A program made the position numbers and the translations under genes. The notes below the pieces were generated by a model, which was given only the letters and a program-made list of their open reading frames with translations, was not told the origin of the DNA and ran no database searches. Of a DNA stretch of 64,000 bases, positions 28,611-40,707 are shown piece after piece. Source of the stretch: Sinorhizobium meliloti (lineage in GTDB: Bacteria > Pseudomonadota > Alphaproteobacteria > Rhizobiales > Rhizobiaceae); contig NZ_CP141212.1 of NCBI RefSeq assembly GCF_035610345.1, positions 1,183,976 through 1,247,975 on the forward strand. The letters are read 5' to 3'. Numbering within the stretch: position 1 is the first letter of the stretch; every line of letters begins with the position of its first letter.

Positions 28611-28628
28611 TCTTCTTCGAGACCGAAC

Positions 28629-28658
28629 GAACCCGGCGATGATCTCGCCGGGTTTTTC
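28629..28658 (+). terminator. Rho-independent terminator after aspS
   Basis: A 9-bp stem ACCCGGCGA/TCGCCGGGT with a 5-base loop, followed by TTTTCTTT. Confidence 0.85.
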
Positions 28659-28785
28659 TTTGGTCCGGTTCCTGTTTCGAAGCGCGCGAGGAGAGAGTCC
28701 CGGAACGCGCTCCGTGACGCTCGCCTTGACAGCGGATGTTTCGAGGCGTTTCCTTTCCGTGCAAACCATCGGTTGGAGGGGAACA

Positions 28786-29166
28786 ATGATCAAGACCGTC
28801 AAGGATCTGCTCGCGGAAGCAAACGGTGCAGTCCCGAAATTGTCTCCCGCCGAGGCGGCCGAAAAGATGCGCGCCGGTGATGTGTTGATCGTGGACGTCC
28901 GTGATCCGACAGAAGTCCAGCAAACCGGCAGGATCAAGGGGGCGGTAAACGTCTCGCGGGGCATGCTGGAGTTTCGGGCAGACCCGGAAAGCCAGTACCA
29001 CAATCCGGTCTTTCAGAAGGACAAGACCATCCTTCTGCATTGTGCCTCCGGCGGCCGTTCCGCTCTTGCGGGCAAGACCCTGCAGGACATGGGATATTCG
29101 GACGTCTACAACATCGGCGGCTTCAAGGATCTGGCCGAGGCGGGCATCGATACAGAACCGGCGTGA
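28786..29166 (+). CDS. Rhodanese-like domain protein
   Basis: 126 residues, a single rhodanese domain. The active-site loop is CASGGRS with the catalytic Cys; the preceding VDVRDPTEVQQTGRIKGAVN is the conserved CH2-like block. Such single-domain proteins move sulfane sulfur or act as thiosulfate:cyanide sulfurtransferases in the cytoplasm. The ATG at 28786 was chosen for its strong RBS (GGAGGGGAACA) and the family start; the longer open frame reaches into the aspS terminator. Confidence 0.9.
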   Translation: MIKTVKDLLAEANGAVPKLSPAEAAEKMRAGDVLIVDVRDPTEVQQTGRIKGAVNVSRGMLEFRADPESQYHNPVFQKDKTILLHCASGGRSALAGKTLQDMGYSDVYNIGGFKDLAEAGIDTEPA

Positions 29167-29291
29167 ACGCGCACATCGAACGGAACTTCGCCCCTCGTCG
29201 GCCTCGCAAGTAGGCGAAGGCGCCTCGCGGGGCGCTCCGCCTTCGGCATCCGTTGCTGGCGCTCGCCGCCTGCGTCGCCCGTGGACGCTTC

Positions 29292-30920
<1,629 letters not shown>

Positions 30921-31006
30921 TTATGCCTCCCTCCACACGGAATTCCCGAATGTCTTCGTGCTTCTTTCGCGTCCCGCCGGCACGCTCCTCCTGGAGCGCC
31001 GCGTGT

Positions 31007-31040
31007 CGGCGGGGAGCAGGGCATGCCGTGCTCCCCGCCG
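31007..31040. other. Perfect 12-bp hairpin between the small gene and groEL
   Basis: Arms CGGCGGGGAGCA (31007-31018) and TGCTCCCCGCCG (31029-31040) with a 10-base loop. There is no T run on either side, so it is not a standard terminator. It could attenuate or stabilise the groEL transcript, or be a dispersed palindrome. Confidence 0.6.
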
Positions 31041-31053
31041 CTGCCGATTGCAT

Positions 31054-31272
31054 TCACTCCTCGTCGTCGGCGGGCGTCAGGATATCGATCAGCGCCGCAA
31101 CGCGGCCGGCCGGAAGGTGGCGGCCTTCGCCGATCAGCGCCTCGTCGTTGTTGACCCATGCTATTGCTTCGGCAAGTTCACTCGCGGTCGCGCCCGTCGC
31201 GAGAAGTTCAGCCATCAGCGTTTCGTCGACAGGGCCGAGGATGGCGGTGATATCCGAATGCTTCAGTCCCAT
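31054..31272 (-). CDS. Small protein upstream of groEL, unknown function
   Basis: 72 residues (MGLKHSDITAILGPVDETLM...), acidic, predicted alpha-helical, ending LTPADDEE. No signal peptide, Cys cluster or named domain is seen. The ATG has a strong ribosome site (GAAGGAGGACGCC), which supports a real gene; the 29 extra codons upstream lack such a site. It is transcribed toward groEL, 133 bases away, with a strong hairpin in between. Proteins like it are annotated as conserved hypotheticals beside rhizobial groEL; function unknown. Confidence 0.7.
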   Translation of the reverse strand: MGLKHSDITAILGPVDETLMAELLATGATASELAEAIAWVNNDEALIGEGRHLPAGRVAALIDILTPADDEE

Positions 31273-31385
31273 GGCGTCCTCCTTCCGCTTGGTCGGTCGG
31301 GAATGCGAACTGTCGGCACGCAAAAAATAGATAGGCGATCGCGTGCGAGCATCAAGCATGCATCATATCATCGATCGGGCGGATG

Positions 31386-31416
31386 AAAAAAACCCCGGCG
31401 ACAAGGCCGCCGGGGG
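31386..31416 (-). terminator. Rho-independent terminator (leftward) after the exported 396-residue protein
   Basis: An 8-bp stem (CCCCGGCG/CGCCGGGG) followed on the minus strand by T7. Confidence 0.85.
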
Positions 31417-31444
31417 TCAGCATGTGGCCGCGCCATAAGCGCCA

Positions 31445-32635
31445 TCAGTCGTTCGCCGTCACCTTGACGCCGAGCACGGACGGGACGGTGTTGGGAGCCC
31501 CCATTGCAGCCCCCATGATCATCGGGAACGGCACGGGCTTTTCCGGCTCAGCGCTGATCGTCAGGCTCTTCGGATTGTCGAGAAAGGCGCTGACGGCGCT
31601 GGAGACCTGGTTCTGCAGCTCCGGGATATTGAGCTGCGCCATCATGATCGGCACGAGCCCCTTCAGCGATTGCGCCAGCTGTTCGCCGGTGACGCCCTGC
31701 TGGCTGCCGGCGTAGTCGAGCGCCTTTTTCGTGATTGATGCATCGTCGAAGCGGATCGAGGCGCTATTGAAGGTAAGCTGCTGCATCAGGCCGAGCATCG
31801 CCAGTGCCATCGCCTGATCGGCTTCCTTCTTGTTCGGGTTGGCCTCAGCCGCTTGGGCTGCCTCCTGCAACGACTTCATGAATTGCAGCGTATAGCCGGA
31901 CAAGTCCATGGCGATATTCAGCCGGCCGACATTCTTGAAGTCCAGCGCGTATTCGTCGAGGGCAAGGTTGCCGGTTTCCAATTCCCAACTGCCCTTCATC
32001 GTGACTCCGCCATCGAGCGTCGTCAGCCCAAGCTTCTCGACCGCTTCCTTGGTCTTGGCATCCTCGATTTGCGACAGATCCGCCTTGATTCCGGCAAGCG
32101 TCGCGTCGAAGTCGAAGCCCGCATCGTTTTCCTGCCGCGTCAGATTGGTTTCCGTGCTTTCGGCGGTGAAGACGTTCTTGCCTTTGACGTTTACGGTCAT
32201 AGGGCCGGTGCCGGCTGTTTCGTAAAGCAGGATGTCATCGATCGTGGTACCGGCCGCGTTGCCCGGAATGGACAGGCCGCCGATAGAGATGTCCTTGACC
32301 GAGAAGCTTGAATCCTTGTCACTGACAGCGATATCCGGGAAGGAGACGGTTTCGGCATAGTAGCCGCCGTCCTTTTCCTCGACGCCTTCGAACGTCACCT
32401 CGCCTATGTCGATGGACGTGCCGGGCTTTGCCACCACCTGCAGCTTCATGCCGGTGACCGTCACCACGTCGCCGTCGGCCTCCGCCTTGTCGTAGGTCAC
32501 CGAAGTGCCGTTGGGCGACGTCGCCGCATTGAGCTTTTGCATCATGTCCGCGCCGTCCAGGGCCATGGCCGGTCCGGCGAGGGTAAGGAGGGCGGCGCTG
32601 GCCAGCATCAGGCGGACTTTGCGCGTATGTATCAT
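31445..32635 (-). CDS. Exported protein of unknown function (396 residues)
   Basis: A Sec signal peptide (VRLMLASAALLTLAGPAMA) precedes a long periplasmic or outer-membrane-facing protein built from regular beta-rich segments: VTVTGMKLQVVAKPGTSIDIGEVTFEGV, VSFPDIAVSD, IDDILLYETAGTG, LEIETGN-like blocks and FNSASIRFDDASITKKALDY. The pattern recalls DUF945/AsmA-like lipid-contacting proteins, but I cannot assign a family with confidence. A good RBS (AAGGAA) precedes the ATG, and a terminator follows the stop. Divergent from parC. The much longer open frame on this strand (to 34816) is antisense to parC and is rejected. Confidence 0.75.
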   Translation of the reverse strand: MIHTRKVRLMLASAALLTLAGPAMALDGADMMQKLNAATSPNGTSVTYDKAEADGDVVTVTGMKLQVVAKPGTSIDIGEVTFEGVEEKDGGYYAETVSFPDIAVSDKDSSFSVKDISIGGLSIPGNAAGTTIDDILLYETAGTGPMTVNVKGKNVFTAESTETNLTRQENDAGFDFDATLAGIKADLSQIEDAKTKEAVEKLGLTTLDGGVTMKGSWELETGNLALDEYALDFKNVGRLNIAMDLSGYTLQFMKSLQEAAQAAEANPNKKEADQAMALAMLGLMQQLTFNSASIRFDDASITKKALDYAGSQQGVTGEQLAQSLKGLVPIMMAQLNIPELQNQVSSAVSAFLDNPKSLTISAEPEKPVPFPMIMGAAMGAPNTVPSVLGVKVTAND

Positions 32636-32809
32636 TGGAGTTCCTTGTGAAATTGTTCTGATTGCGTCGATCATGCCGGGACGATACGCAAGCGCCGTTC
32701 TGCCGCCAAGTGCAAACTCGTGCGGGGGCGGGGCAGGGATCACCCGCCGGTGACGTTCTCCACAGTGGCATAGCCCGGAATTCTTGCCGTCCCGCGCCTG
32801 TTGAGGTAG

Positions 32810-35095
<2,286 letters not shown>

Positions 35096-35254
35096 ATCGG
35101 TAATACCGGGCTTGCAAGGGCGGAGCGTTCGTGGATCAATGTTGGTGGATAGCCCCGGGCCGGTGTCCTCGCTATCCCGAATGTCGCTGCAATTCCTTGA
35201 TCTCCTGCATGTCCCCTAGATCGGCTCCGATTCGAGCAACCATGCGGCGGCGAG

Positions 35255-35593
35255 ATGAACGCGATGACCTCGGCTCTTGACGATACATTGCTGGCGCTGG
35301 CCGATCCGATGCGCCGCCGCATATTCGAAGTCCTGTTTGCCGGCGAGACGCCTGCGGCGAGTATCGCTGCGGCCATCGGCATCGGGGAGGACGTCCTTTC
35401 GGGGCATCTTGCCGTTCTGGAGACAGCCGGGTTGGTTGCCCGGCGGTGGAATGGCGGGAAAGAACTCGTCAAGGCCGATCCTGCGCCGCTCGAGATTGCC
35501 GCGGAGTGGATCGACACCAATCGCGAGCTCTGGGCGATGCAGTCGCAGATGCAGGAATCCTCCAGGGATGAAGGGTCGCCCGAACAGCGATAG
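35255..35593 (+). CDS. ArsR-type winged-helix transcriptional regulator
   Basis: 112 residues. An HTH_20/ArsR winged helix from about residue 8 to 75: LADPMRRRIFEVLFAGETPAASIAAAIG, with the recognition helix VLSGHLAVLETAGLVARRW and a wing WNGGKELVKADPAPLEIA. No metal-binding CxC is present, so an organic or protein cue, or phosphorylation-independent control, is more likely than metal sensing. The start could also be the second Met (MTSALDD). It stands alone between parC and the EamA gene, facing the latter. Confidence 0.8.
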   Translation: MNAMTSALDDTLLALADPMRRRIFEVLFAGETPAASIAAAIGIGEDVLSGHLAVLETAGLVARRWNGGKELVKADPAPLEIAAEWIDTNRELWAMQSQMQESSRDEGSPEQR

Positions 35594-35679
35594 GAGCCCG
35601 AACAGCGACGTGGAGTGGTCGCTTGGCATCCATCCTCGGTGCAAGCGCGCCTCCTCCGGCAGGCGGATGAGGCGCTATC

Positions 35680-36585
35680 CTATCCCGCAATTTCCACGCA
35701 GGCGATGCGCGCCCTGGCCGCCTTGATCCGCATCTGCCAAAACGAATGGCCGAGCAAAGCGAGAATGAGGATCGTGCCGCCGAGGAGCGTTCGGTTCGTC
35801 GGCGTCTCCGCAAAGACGATCCATACCCAGATCGGCGCCAGAATGGTCTCCAGCAGGTAGAACATGCCGACTTCCGGCGCGGAAAGGTAGCGCGGCCCCG
35901 TCGCCAGACAGAAGAAGGCAAGCGGGATCATCACCAGTCCGTTGAAGAGGATGTATGCGGGTTCGGCGATCGCGAGGCCGCCGGACGGCAAAAGCATGAA
36001 GCCGGCGATCGCCGGGAAGACCGCCGTCGTCAGCGGCACGAGCGACATGTCGCGGCCGCTGGCGCGGCTGATCGTGATCGCGCTTGCGAGCAGGAAGGCC
36101 GAGGATGCCGCCATCGCGTCGCCGAAGAGATGCCCGCTTTCGAGTCCGTCGCTGACGATCACACCGACGCCGACGAGCATGACCGCCATCGTCAGGAAGG
36201 TGGCGTTGGAGGGGCGCTCCCCAAGAAATATCCAGGAGAGGATTGCCGCGAACATCGAAGTGAACGCCAGGATGAAAACGACGTTCGCGGTCGACGTATT
36301 GAATACGGCGAGCAGGAAAGTGAAGGAGTTGATGCCGTAGAAGAGACCGGCGATCAGGCCGGCCTTTCCCGGGATCAGGGCGACACGGCGGCCGAGCAGG
36401 CGGTTGATCACCACCCATGTGGCGAGCGCGGCGAGGAAGGTCGAGAGGCTGCGCACGGCAAGGATCGACCAGACCTCGCCATCTGCCGACCGGATCAGCG
36501 GAATGTCGAAGGAGAGCGCAAGGCCGCCGAGGCCGGTGATGGCAAGGCCGCGCCGGTGCCGGGCGGCGTCAGTGGATGGGGTCAA
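35680..36585 (-). CDS. DMT superfamily (EamA) transporter
   Basis: 301 residues with ten predicted membrane helices in two EamA repeats; the second repeat ends in SAPEVGMFYLLETILAPIWVWIVFAE, the usual TM9-10 region (here ETPTNRTLLGG). Members export amino acids or small metabolites; substrate unknown. The start follows the bpt stop by three bases, so it is probably the last gene of hemB-RDD-bpt-EamA. Confidence 0.88.
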   Translation of the reverse strand: MTPSTDAARHRRGLAITGLGGLALSFDIPLIRSADGEVWSILAVRSLSTFLAALATWVVINRLLGRRVALIPGKAGLIAGLFYGINSFTFLLAVFNTSTANVVFILAFTSMFAAILSWIFLGERPSNATFLTMAVMLVGVGVIVSDGLESGHLFGDAMAASSAFLLASAITISRASGRDMSLVPLTTAVFPAIAGFMLLPSGGLAIAEPAYILFNGLVMIPLAFFCLATGPRYLSAPEVGMFYLLETILAPIWVWIVFAETPTNRTLLGGTILILALLGHSFWQMRIKAARARIACVEIAG

Positions 36586-36588
36586 TTT

Positions 36589-37368
36589 TCAATCCGTGGC
36601 GGGTTTGGTGGAATCGTGCTCGCCAGAATAGCGCTCCCAGCCGCGGGCCATAAGGTGCTCTTGCGGCAAAAACTTTGTCTTATACCCCATTTTACGCGAT
36701 CCCTTGACCCAATAGCCGAGATAGACATGCGGCAGACCGCGTTCTTTCGCCCGGCGGATATGATCCAGAATCATATAGGTGCCGAGGGAACGCTCGGAGA
36801 GAGCCGGATCGAAGAAGGAATAGACCATGGAGAGACCGTCGCTCATCCGGTCTGTGAGCGCCGTGGCGATCAGGGGGCCTCCCGCCTTGTCGTTGATGCC
36901 GTCGCCTTCGACCCGCAACCGGTACTCGATGATCTTCGTGTGCACATGGGTATCCTCGACCATCATCGCGTAGTCGAGCACCGACATGTCGGACATGCCG
37001 CCTTTCTGATGGCGACAGTCGAGATAGCGCCGGAAGAGATTGTACTGCTCGCTCGATGGCTCGGCCGGATATTCCGCGGAGACGATGTCGCCATTGGCCG
37101 CAAGCACGCGGCGCATGGATCGCGTCGGCGCGAATTCGTTGGCGAGTATGCGCACGGAAATGCACGCCCGGCAGGTCTCGCAGGCGGGGCGGTAAGCGAT
37201 GTTCTGCGAGCGGCGGAAACCGCCCTGCGTCAGCAGGTCGTTGAGCTCCGGCGCCCGCTCTCCCACCATATGCGTGAATACCTTCCGTTCCATCTGGTTC
37301 GGCAGATAGGGACAGGCTGCCGGTGCGGTCAGGTAGAACTGAGGAGACGGTGCGGTCTGCGTGTTCAT
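36589..37368 (-). CDS. bpt: Arginyl/leucyl-tRNA--protein transferase (Bpt/Ate family)
   Basis: 259 residues. N-degron enzyme that adds Leu (Bpt) or Arg to N-terminal residues of proteins bound for ClpAP/ClpS. Conserved features are PCPY-like [13 protein letters not shown] near residue 19, the [23 protein letters not shown] block with its Cys pair, and the C-terminal [20 protein letters not shown] plus FLPQE. The fold is GNAT-like. The length fits bacterial Bpt. Which amino acid is transferred cannot be told from sequence here. Confidence 0.92.
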   Translation of the reverse strand: MNTQTAPSPQFYLTAPAACPYLPNQMERKVFTHMVGERAPELNDLLTQGGFRRSQNIAYRPACETCRACISVRILANEFAPTRSMRRVLAANGDIVSAEYPAEPSSEQYNLFRRYLDCRHQKGGMSDMSVLDYAMMVEDTHVHTKIIEYRLRVEGDGINDKAGGPLIATALTDRMSDGLSMVYSFFDPALSERSLGTYMILDHIRRAKERGLPHVYLGYWVKGSRKMGYKTKFLPQEHLMARGWERYSGEHDSTKPATD

Positions 37369-37463
37369 CGAGCGGGCGGATCACTCTTCGTGCGGTTGCT
37401 CATCGTAATAGCATGGCCGAAGAATGGAAAACGTCAACACACTCGTTCGGCGTAACGGACCCG

Positions 37464-37928
37464 TCAGTACATGTCGCGCCGAACGGCCACGGTGCCGATC
37501 AGCAGGTCGTGCAACAGCCGGCCACGGTCGGTGAAGAGGCCGATCAGCAGGATGAGCGGCGTCAACAGCGCATTGGCGATCCAGAATATCGCCAGATGGA
37601 CGATTGCCGTCAGGAAATCCATTGGCCGACCATCCGTCCGGGCGATCGCCACGCCCATGATCCTCATACCGGGTGATGCCTGCTCGCGGCCGCCGACGGT
37701 CAGTCCGAAATAGAGCATCGCCACCAAAGCGAAGAGGACCGGGTAGAGGAGAAAGCCGAGGCCGAGCGTCAGTATGCCGAGGAAGAAGACCACGACGGCC
37801 GCCGGTATCCACAGCAGCGCGACGATCAGGTAATCGATGATGAAGGCGAATATCCTGCGTGACAATACGCCCTGGTAGGCGCGCCAGTCCTCGCTCGGAA
37901 GCCTCAGTTCTTCATTATGCATGCTCAT
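37464..37928 (-). CDS. RDD family membrane protein
   Basis: 154 residues with about three or four hydrophobic helices. The RDD motif is read as SRRIFAFIIDYLIVALLW near residue 24 (Arg and the buried Asp conserved), and the second conserved region as GMRIMGVAIARTDGRP. RDD proteins are proposed transporters or antiporters; no substrate can be assigned. It lies between hemB and bpt on the same strand. Confidence 0.88.
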   Translation of the reverse strand: MSMHNEELRLPSEDWRAYQGVLSRRIFAFIIDYLIVALLWIPAAVVVFFLGILTLGLGFLLYPVLFALVAMLYFGLTVGGREQASPGMRIMGVAIARTDGRPMDFLTAIVHLAIFWIANALLTPLILLIGLFTDRGRLLHDLLIGTVAVRRDMY

Positions 37929-38011
37929 GCGCGTGCCCCAAAATTGCTATCCACCCAAGATATGGGGAGCGAATGCGGTAAAACAATGCACTGGCCGGTC
38001 TGCTGCCGGCG

Positions 38012-39025
38012 TCAGCGTTTCGCAAGAATGCGAGCTACGTCGACGGCAAAGTAGCTGAGGATACCGTCGCAACCGGCACGCTTGAAGGCGAGCAGCGTCT
38101 CAAGCATCACCCGCTCCCCGTCGATCCAGCCATTGGCGGCGGCAGCCTTGATCTGCGCGTATTCGCCGGAAACCTGATAGGCGAAGACGGGCAGGCCGAA
38201 GGCTTCCTTCATCCGCCAACAGATATCGAGATAGGGCAGGCCGGGCTTCACCATCAGCATGTCCGCGCCTTCCTCCACATCGAGTGCCGCATCGCGGATC
38301 GCCTCCGTGCCGTTCGACGGATCGATGTAATAGGTCTTCTTGTCGCCCTTGAGCAGACCGCCCGTGCCGATCGCCTCTCGATAAGGGCCATAGAAGGCGG
38401 AGGCGAATTTCGTCGCATAGGACATGATCCCGACATTCTGGTGGCCGGCAGCGTCGAGCGCCTCGCGGATCGCGCCGATCCGCCCGTCCATCATGTCGGA
38501 GGGCGCGATGATGTCGGAGCCGGCGTCGGCCTGAATGACCGCCGCCCTGGCGATCGCCTCCACCGTCTCGTCGTTGACGATCTCGCCGCCCCGCAGGATG
38601 CCGTCGTGCCCGTGGCTGGTGAACGGATCGAGCGCGACATCGGTGATGATCCCGATGTCGGGTACGGCCTTTTTGATCGCTCGCGTCGCCTGATTGATCA
38701 GATTGTCGGCGTTGAGGCTGTCGGACCCGGTCTCGTCGCGAAGCGCCATTTCGATATTGGGGAAGGTGGCGATAGCCGGGATGCCGAGGCCGGCCGCCTC
38801 CTTCGCCGCTTCGACTGCCTTGTCGACGCTCATGCGGTTGACGCCCGGCATCGCAGCGATCGGCTCGGCGATGCCGCTGCCGGGCACGACGAAGATCGGC
38901 CAGATCAGGTCGTCCACCGTCAGTCGGTTCTCCCGGACCAGCCGGCGCGTCCAATCCGCCTTGCGGTTGCGGCGCATGCGGCGGTGTCCGGTGATCCTGT
39001 CCACAAGATTTGTCCTGTCGTTCAT
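38012..39025 (-). CDS. hemB: Delta-aminolevulinic acid dehydratase (porphobilinogen synthase)
   Basis: 337 residues. HemB joins two ALA molecules into porphobilinogen for haem and cobalamin. The two Schiff-base/active lysines are in SYATKFASAFYGPYR and MLMVKPGLPYLD. The metal loop reads DVALDPFTSHGHDG, with Ala/Asp/Asp instead of the three Cys of zinc enzymes, so this is the Mg-dependent type known from Bradyrhizobium. MNDRTNLVDRITGHRRMRR is the rhizobial N-terminus; longer open sequence upstream is non-coding. Confidence 0.96.
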   Translation of the reverse strand: MNDRTNLVDRITGHRRMRRNRKADWTRRLVRENRLTVDDLIWPIFVVPGSGIAEPIAAMPGVNRMSVDKAVEAAKEAAGLGIPAIATFPNIEMALRDETGSDSLNADNLINQATRAIKKAVPDIGIITDVALDPFTSHGHDGILRGGEIVNDETVEAIARAAVIQADAGSDIIAPSDMMDGRIGAIREALDAAGHQNVGIMSYATKFASAFYGPYREAIGTGGLLKGDKKTYYIDPSNGTEAIRDAALDVEEGADMLMVKPGLPYLDICWRMKEAFGLPVFAYQVSGEYAQIKAAAANGWIDGERVMLETLLAFKRAGCDGILSYFAVDVARILAKR

Positions 39026-39205
39026 CGCGCCGCGTCCCTCTTTCCTGATCGTGCGTGAAGGCGGTTTATCACGCGCCTTCAGGGGTTGAAAACCCGCATA
39101 GCCAGCCATTGGCCTGCGGCATTTCTTCCGCCCGTCGAGTACATCGCGGCGCATTCCCGTCCTTCGCGCTGGTGGTTCGCAGACGCCCGGCCTATCTTGC
39201 CGGCC

Positions 39206-39643
39206 ATGCTTCATGATTCTGTTCACGTGCCGAAACCGTCGCTCACCGAGGTGCTCTTCGCCTGGTTCCTGCGCCTGGTCGGTGCGTCCTGCTTCTGGTT
39301 CGCATTGAGCTATTGGGCCATGCTGATCGGCTTTTCCCATAGCGGCGCCGGCCGTTTCGATCTTCTGTCGCCGGAGTGGCGCGCGGCCGCCACGGCCCTT
39401 GCAGTCGTCTACCCGGTTGCCGCCATTGGGCTCTGGCTTCTGGTCTCCTGGGGGCCGGTCGTCTGGGTGGTTGCCGCCGCGACGGAGATCGCCATGGACA
39501 AGTTCTATCCCGGCATCCTCGGCCACCGTCCGTTGCTGATCGTGCTCCACGGATCCGTCGCCGTCACTTTCGTGCTTTTCCGCGCCGCGCTGCTCTATCA
39601 GCGGCTGCGCCAGGTGCGGAAGGTAAGGGTTGATTCACCCTGA
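39206..39643 (+). CDS. Small integral membrane protein, unknown function
   Basis: 145 residues with four clear hydrophobic helices (LRLVGASCFWFALSYWAMLIG, AATALAVVYPVAAIGLWLLV, WGPVVWVVAAATEIAMDKFYPG, VAVTFVLFRAALLYQRL). A conserved small membrane protein of rhizobia as far as I recall; no named function. It is read divergently from hemB and in the direction of ldtR. The ATG at 39206 was chosen because 40 further upstream codons show no coding character. Confidence 0.7.
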   Translation: MLHDSVHVPKPSLTEVLFAWFLRLVGASCFWFALSYWAMLIGFSHSGAGRFDLLSPEWRAAATALAVVYPVAAIGLWLLVSWGPVVWVVAAATEIAMDKFYPGILGHRPLLIVLHGSVAVTFVLFRAALLYQRLRQVRKVRVDSP

Positions 39644-39773
39644 GACAGGCTCGGTCGGCGGTAAGTTCATGTTAAGGCTGCGGTTTAAGTAGAATTTTAT
39701 ACGTATTCGATAGGGTCTCACTCAAGGCGGGAAGACAAAGAGACACCGCCAAACGAAACAGTGAGGCACGAAA

Positions 39774-40286
39774 ATGAACACCAAGATGAAGCCGCAGGTT
39801 GTTGCGCCCAGAGACCCGCAGGAAGAAACCATCCGTGGTCTCTACATGGAATCCCTCCACCTCGTCGAGCGCCTGCATCGCCGCCTGCTCGACGTCATCA
39901 AGGACGAGTTCGACCGTCAGGGACGCAGCGACGTCAATGCCGTCCAGGCTCTGCTCCTGTTCAACATCGGCAACTCCGAACTGACCGCCGGCGAACTTCG
40001 CTCCCGCGGTTACTATCTGGGCTCGAACGTTTCCTACAACGTCAAGAAACTCGTCGATCTCGGTCTGATCAACCACCAACGCTCGCGTGTCGACCGCCGT
40101 TCGGTTCGCATCAGCCTCACGGAAGACGGGCAGGAGATCGCCGAAACCGTCGCCAAGCTTTATGAGCGCCACATCGGTTCGATCCAGAAGGTCGGCGGGA
40201 TCGGCAGCGACGAGTTCACCCAGATGAATAAGCTCCTGCAGCGTCTCGACCGCTTCTGGAACGATCAAATCCTCTATCGCCTTTAA
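39774..40286 (+). CDS. ldtR: MarR-family regulator LdtR
   Basis: 170 residues. A winged-helix MarR domain: helix-turn-helix around LFNIGNSELTAGELRSRGYY and LGSNVSYNVKKLVDLGLI, wing with RSRVDRRSVRISLTEDGQEIA. It matches LdtR, described in Liberibacter and S. meliloti as the activator of the adjacent L,D-transpeptidase gene ldtP and of stress-tolerance genes. It ends before a hairpin terminator; ldtP follows 421 bases later on the same strand. Confidence 0.9.
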   Translation: MNTKMKPQVVAPRDPQEETIRGLYMESLHLVERLHRRLLDVIKDEFDRQGRSDVNAVQALLLFNIGNSELTAGELRSRGYYLGSNVSYNVKKLVDLGLINHQRSRVDRRSVRISLTEDGQEIAETVAKLYERHIGSIQKVGGIGSDEFTQMNKLLQRLDRFWNDQILYRL

Positions 40287-40309
40287 TCGGGCATACCCCT
40301 CCAGTCTCA

Positions 40310-40343
40310 AGGGTCGGACGCAATCCCTGCGTGTCCGACCTTT
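40310..40343 (+). terminator. Probable terminator after ldtR
   Basis: An 8-bp stem GGTCGGAC/GTCCGACC, extendable inside by GCA/TGC, followed by only three T. Weak tail. Confidence 0.5.
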
Positions 40344-40707
40344 GCTGCATTTCACGCCATGGAGTTGCAGCGCCACGCCCCGCCGACGGCGCGGAGACAC
40401 GAATTGGCCATATTGCTGTGACAGCGACGCTGGGTGCGGCAGATGCGCAATTGCGTCCATGTGACGGAAGTCGGTTGCGCGGCTCGCCTGCCGGGGCGGC
40501 TCTTGTTCGCGGGAACGTGAAGCGATTTGAGGGCCGGGTGGCACGCGGGTTTACCTTTGTTAACCATAGCCGTGCTAATGCATGTCGCCCAGAAGCGCAC
40601 ATCGGTTTTGGGACGCGACTTGCATGAATGCAAAGACGTAAAGCGCATCGCGTAATGCGCTTTAGGGCTCGGGCAGCGCGCTTCTGGCGCATTGAGACGG
40701 TGGGACT
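40344..40707 (+). promoter_or_regulatory. ldtP promoter region
   Basis: No gene seen. It contains TTAACCAT at 40560-40567, the CtrA half-site word, and a perfect 9-bp-arm palindrome (AAAGCGCAT, six bases, ATGCGCTTT) at 40640-40663, 45 bases before the ldtP ATG. Either could be regulatory; LdtR must act somewhere in this region if the described regulation holds here. Confidence 0.5.

Noticed and set aside
30921..31053. CIRCE heat-shock operator upstream of groEL
   Set aside because: No TTAGCACTC-N9-GAGTGCTAA-like sequence is present; only an unrelated GC hairpin.
39672..39688. Possible full CtrA site upstream of ldtR
   Set aside because: TTAA words are nine bases apart, not seven.
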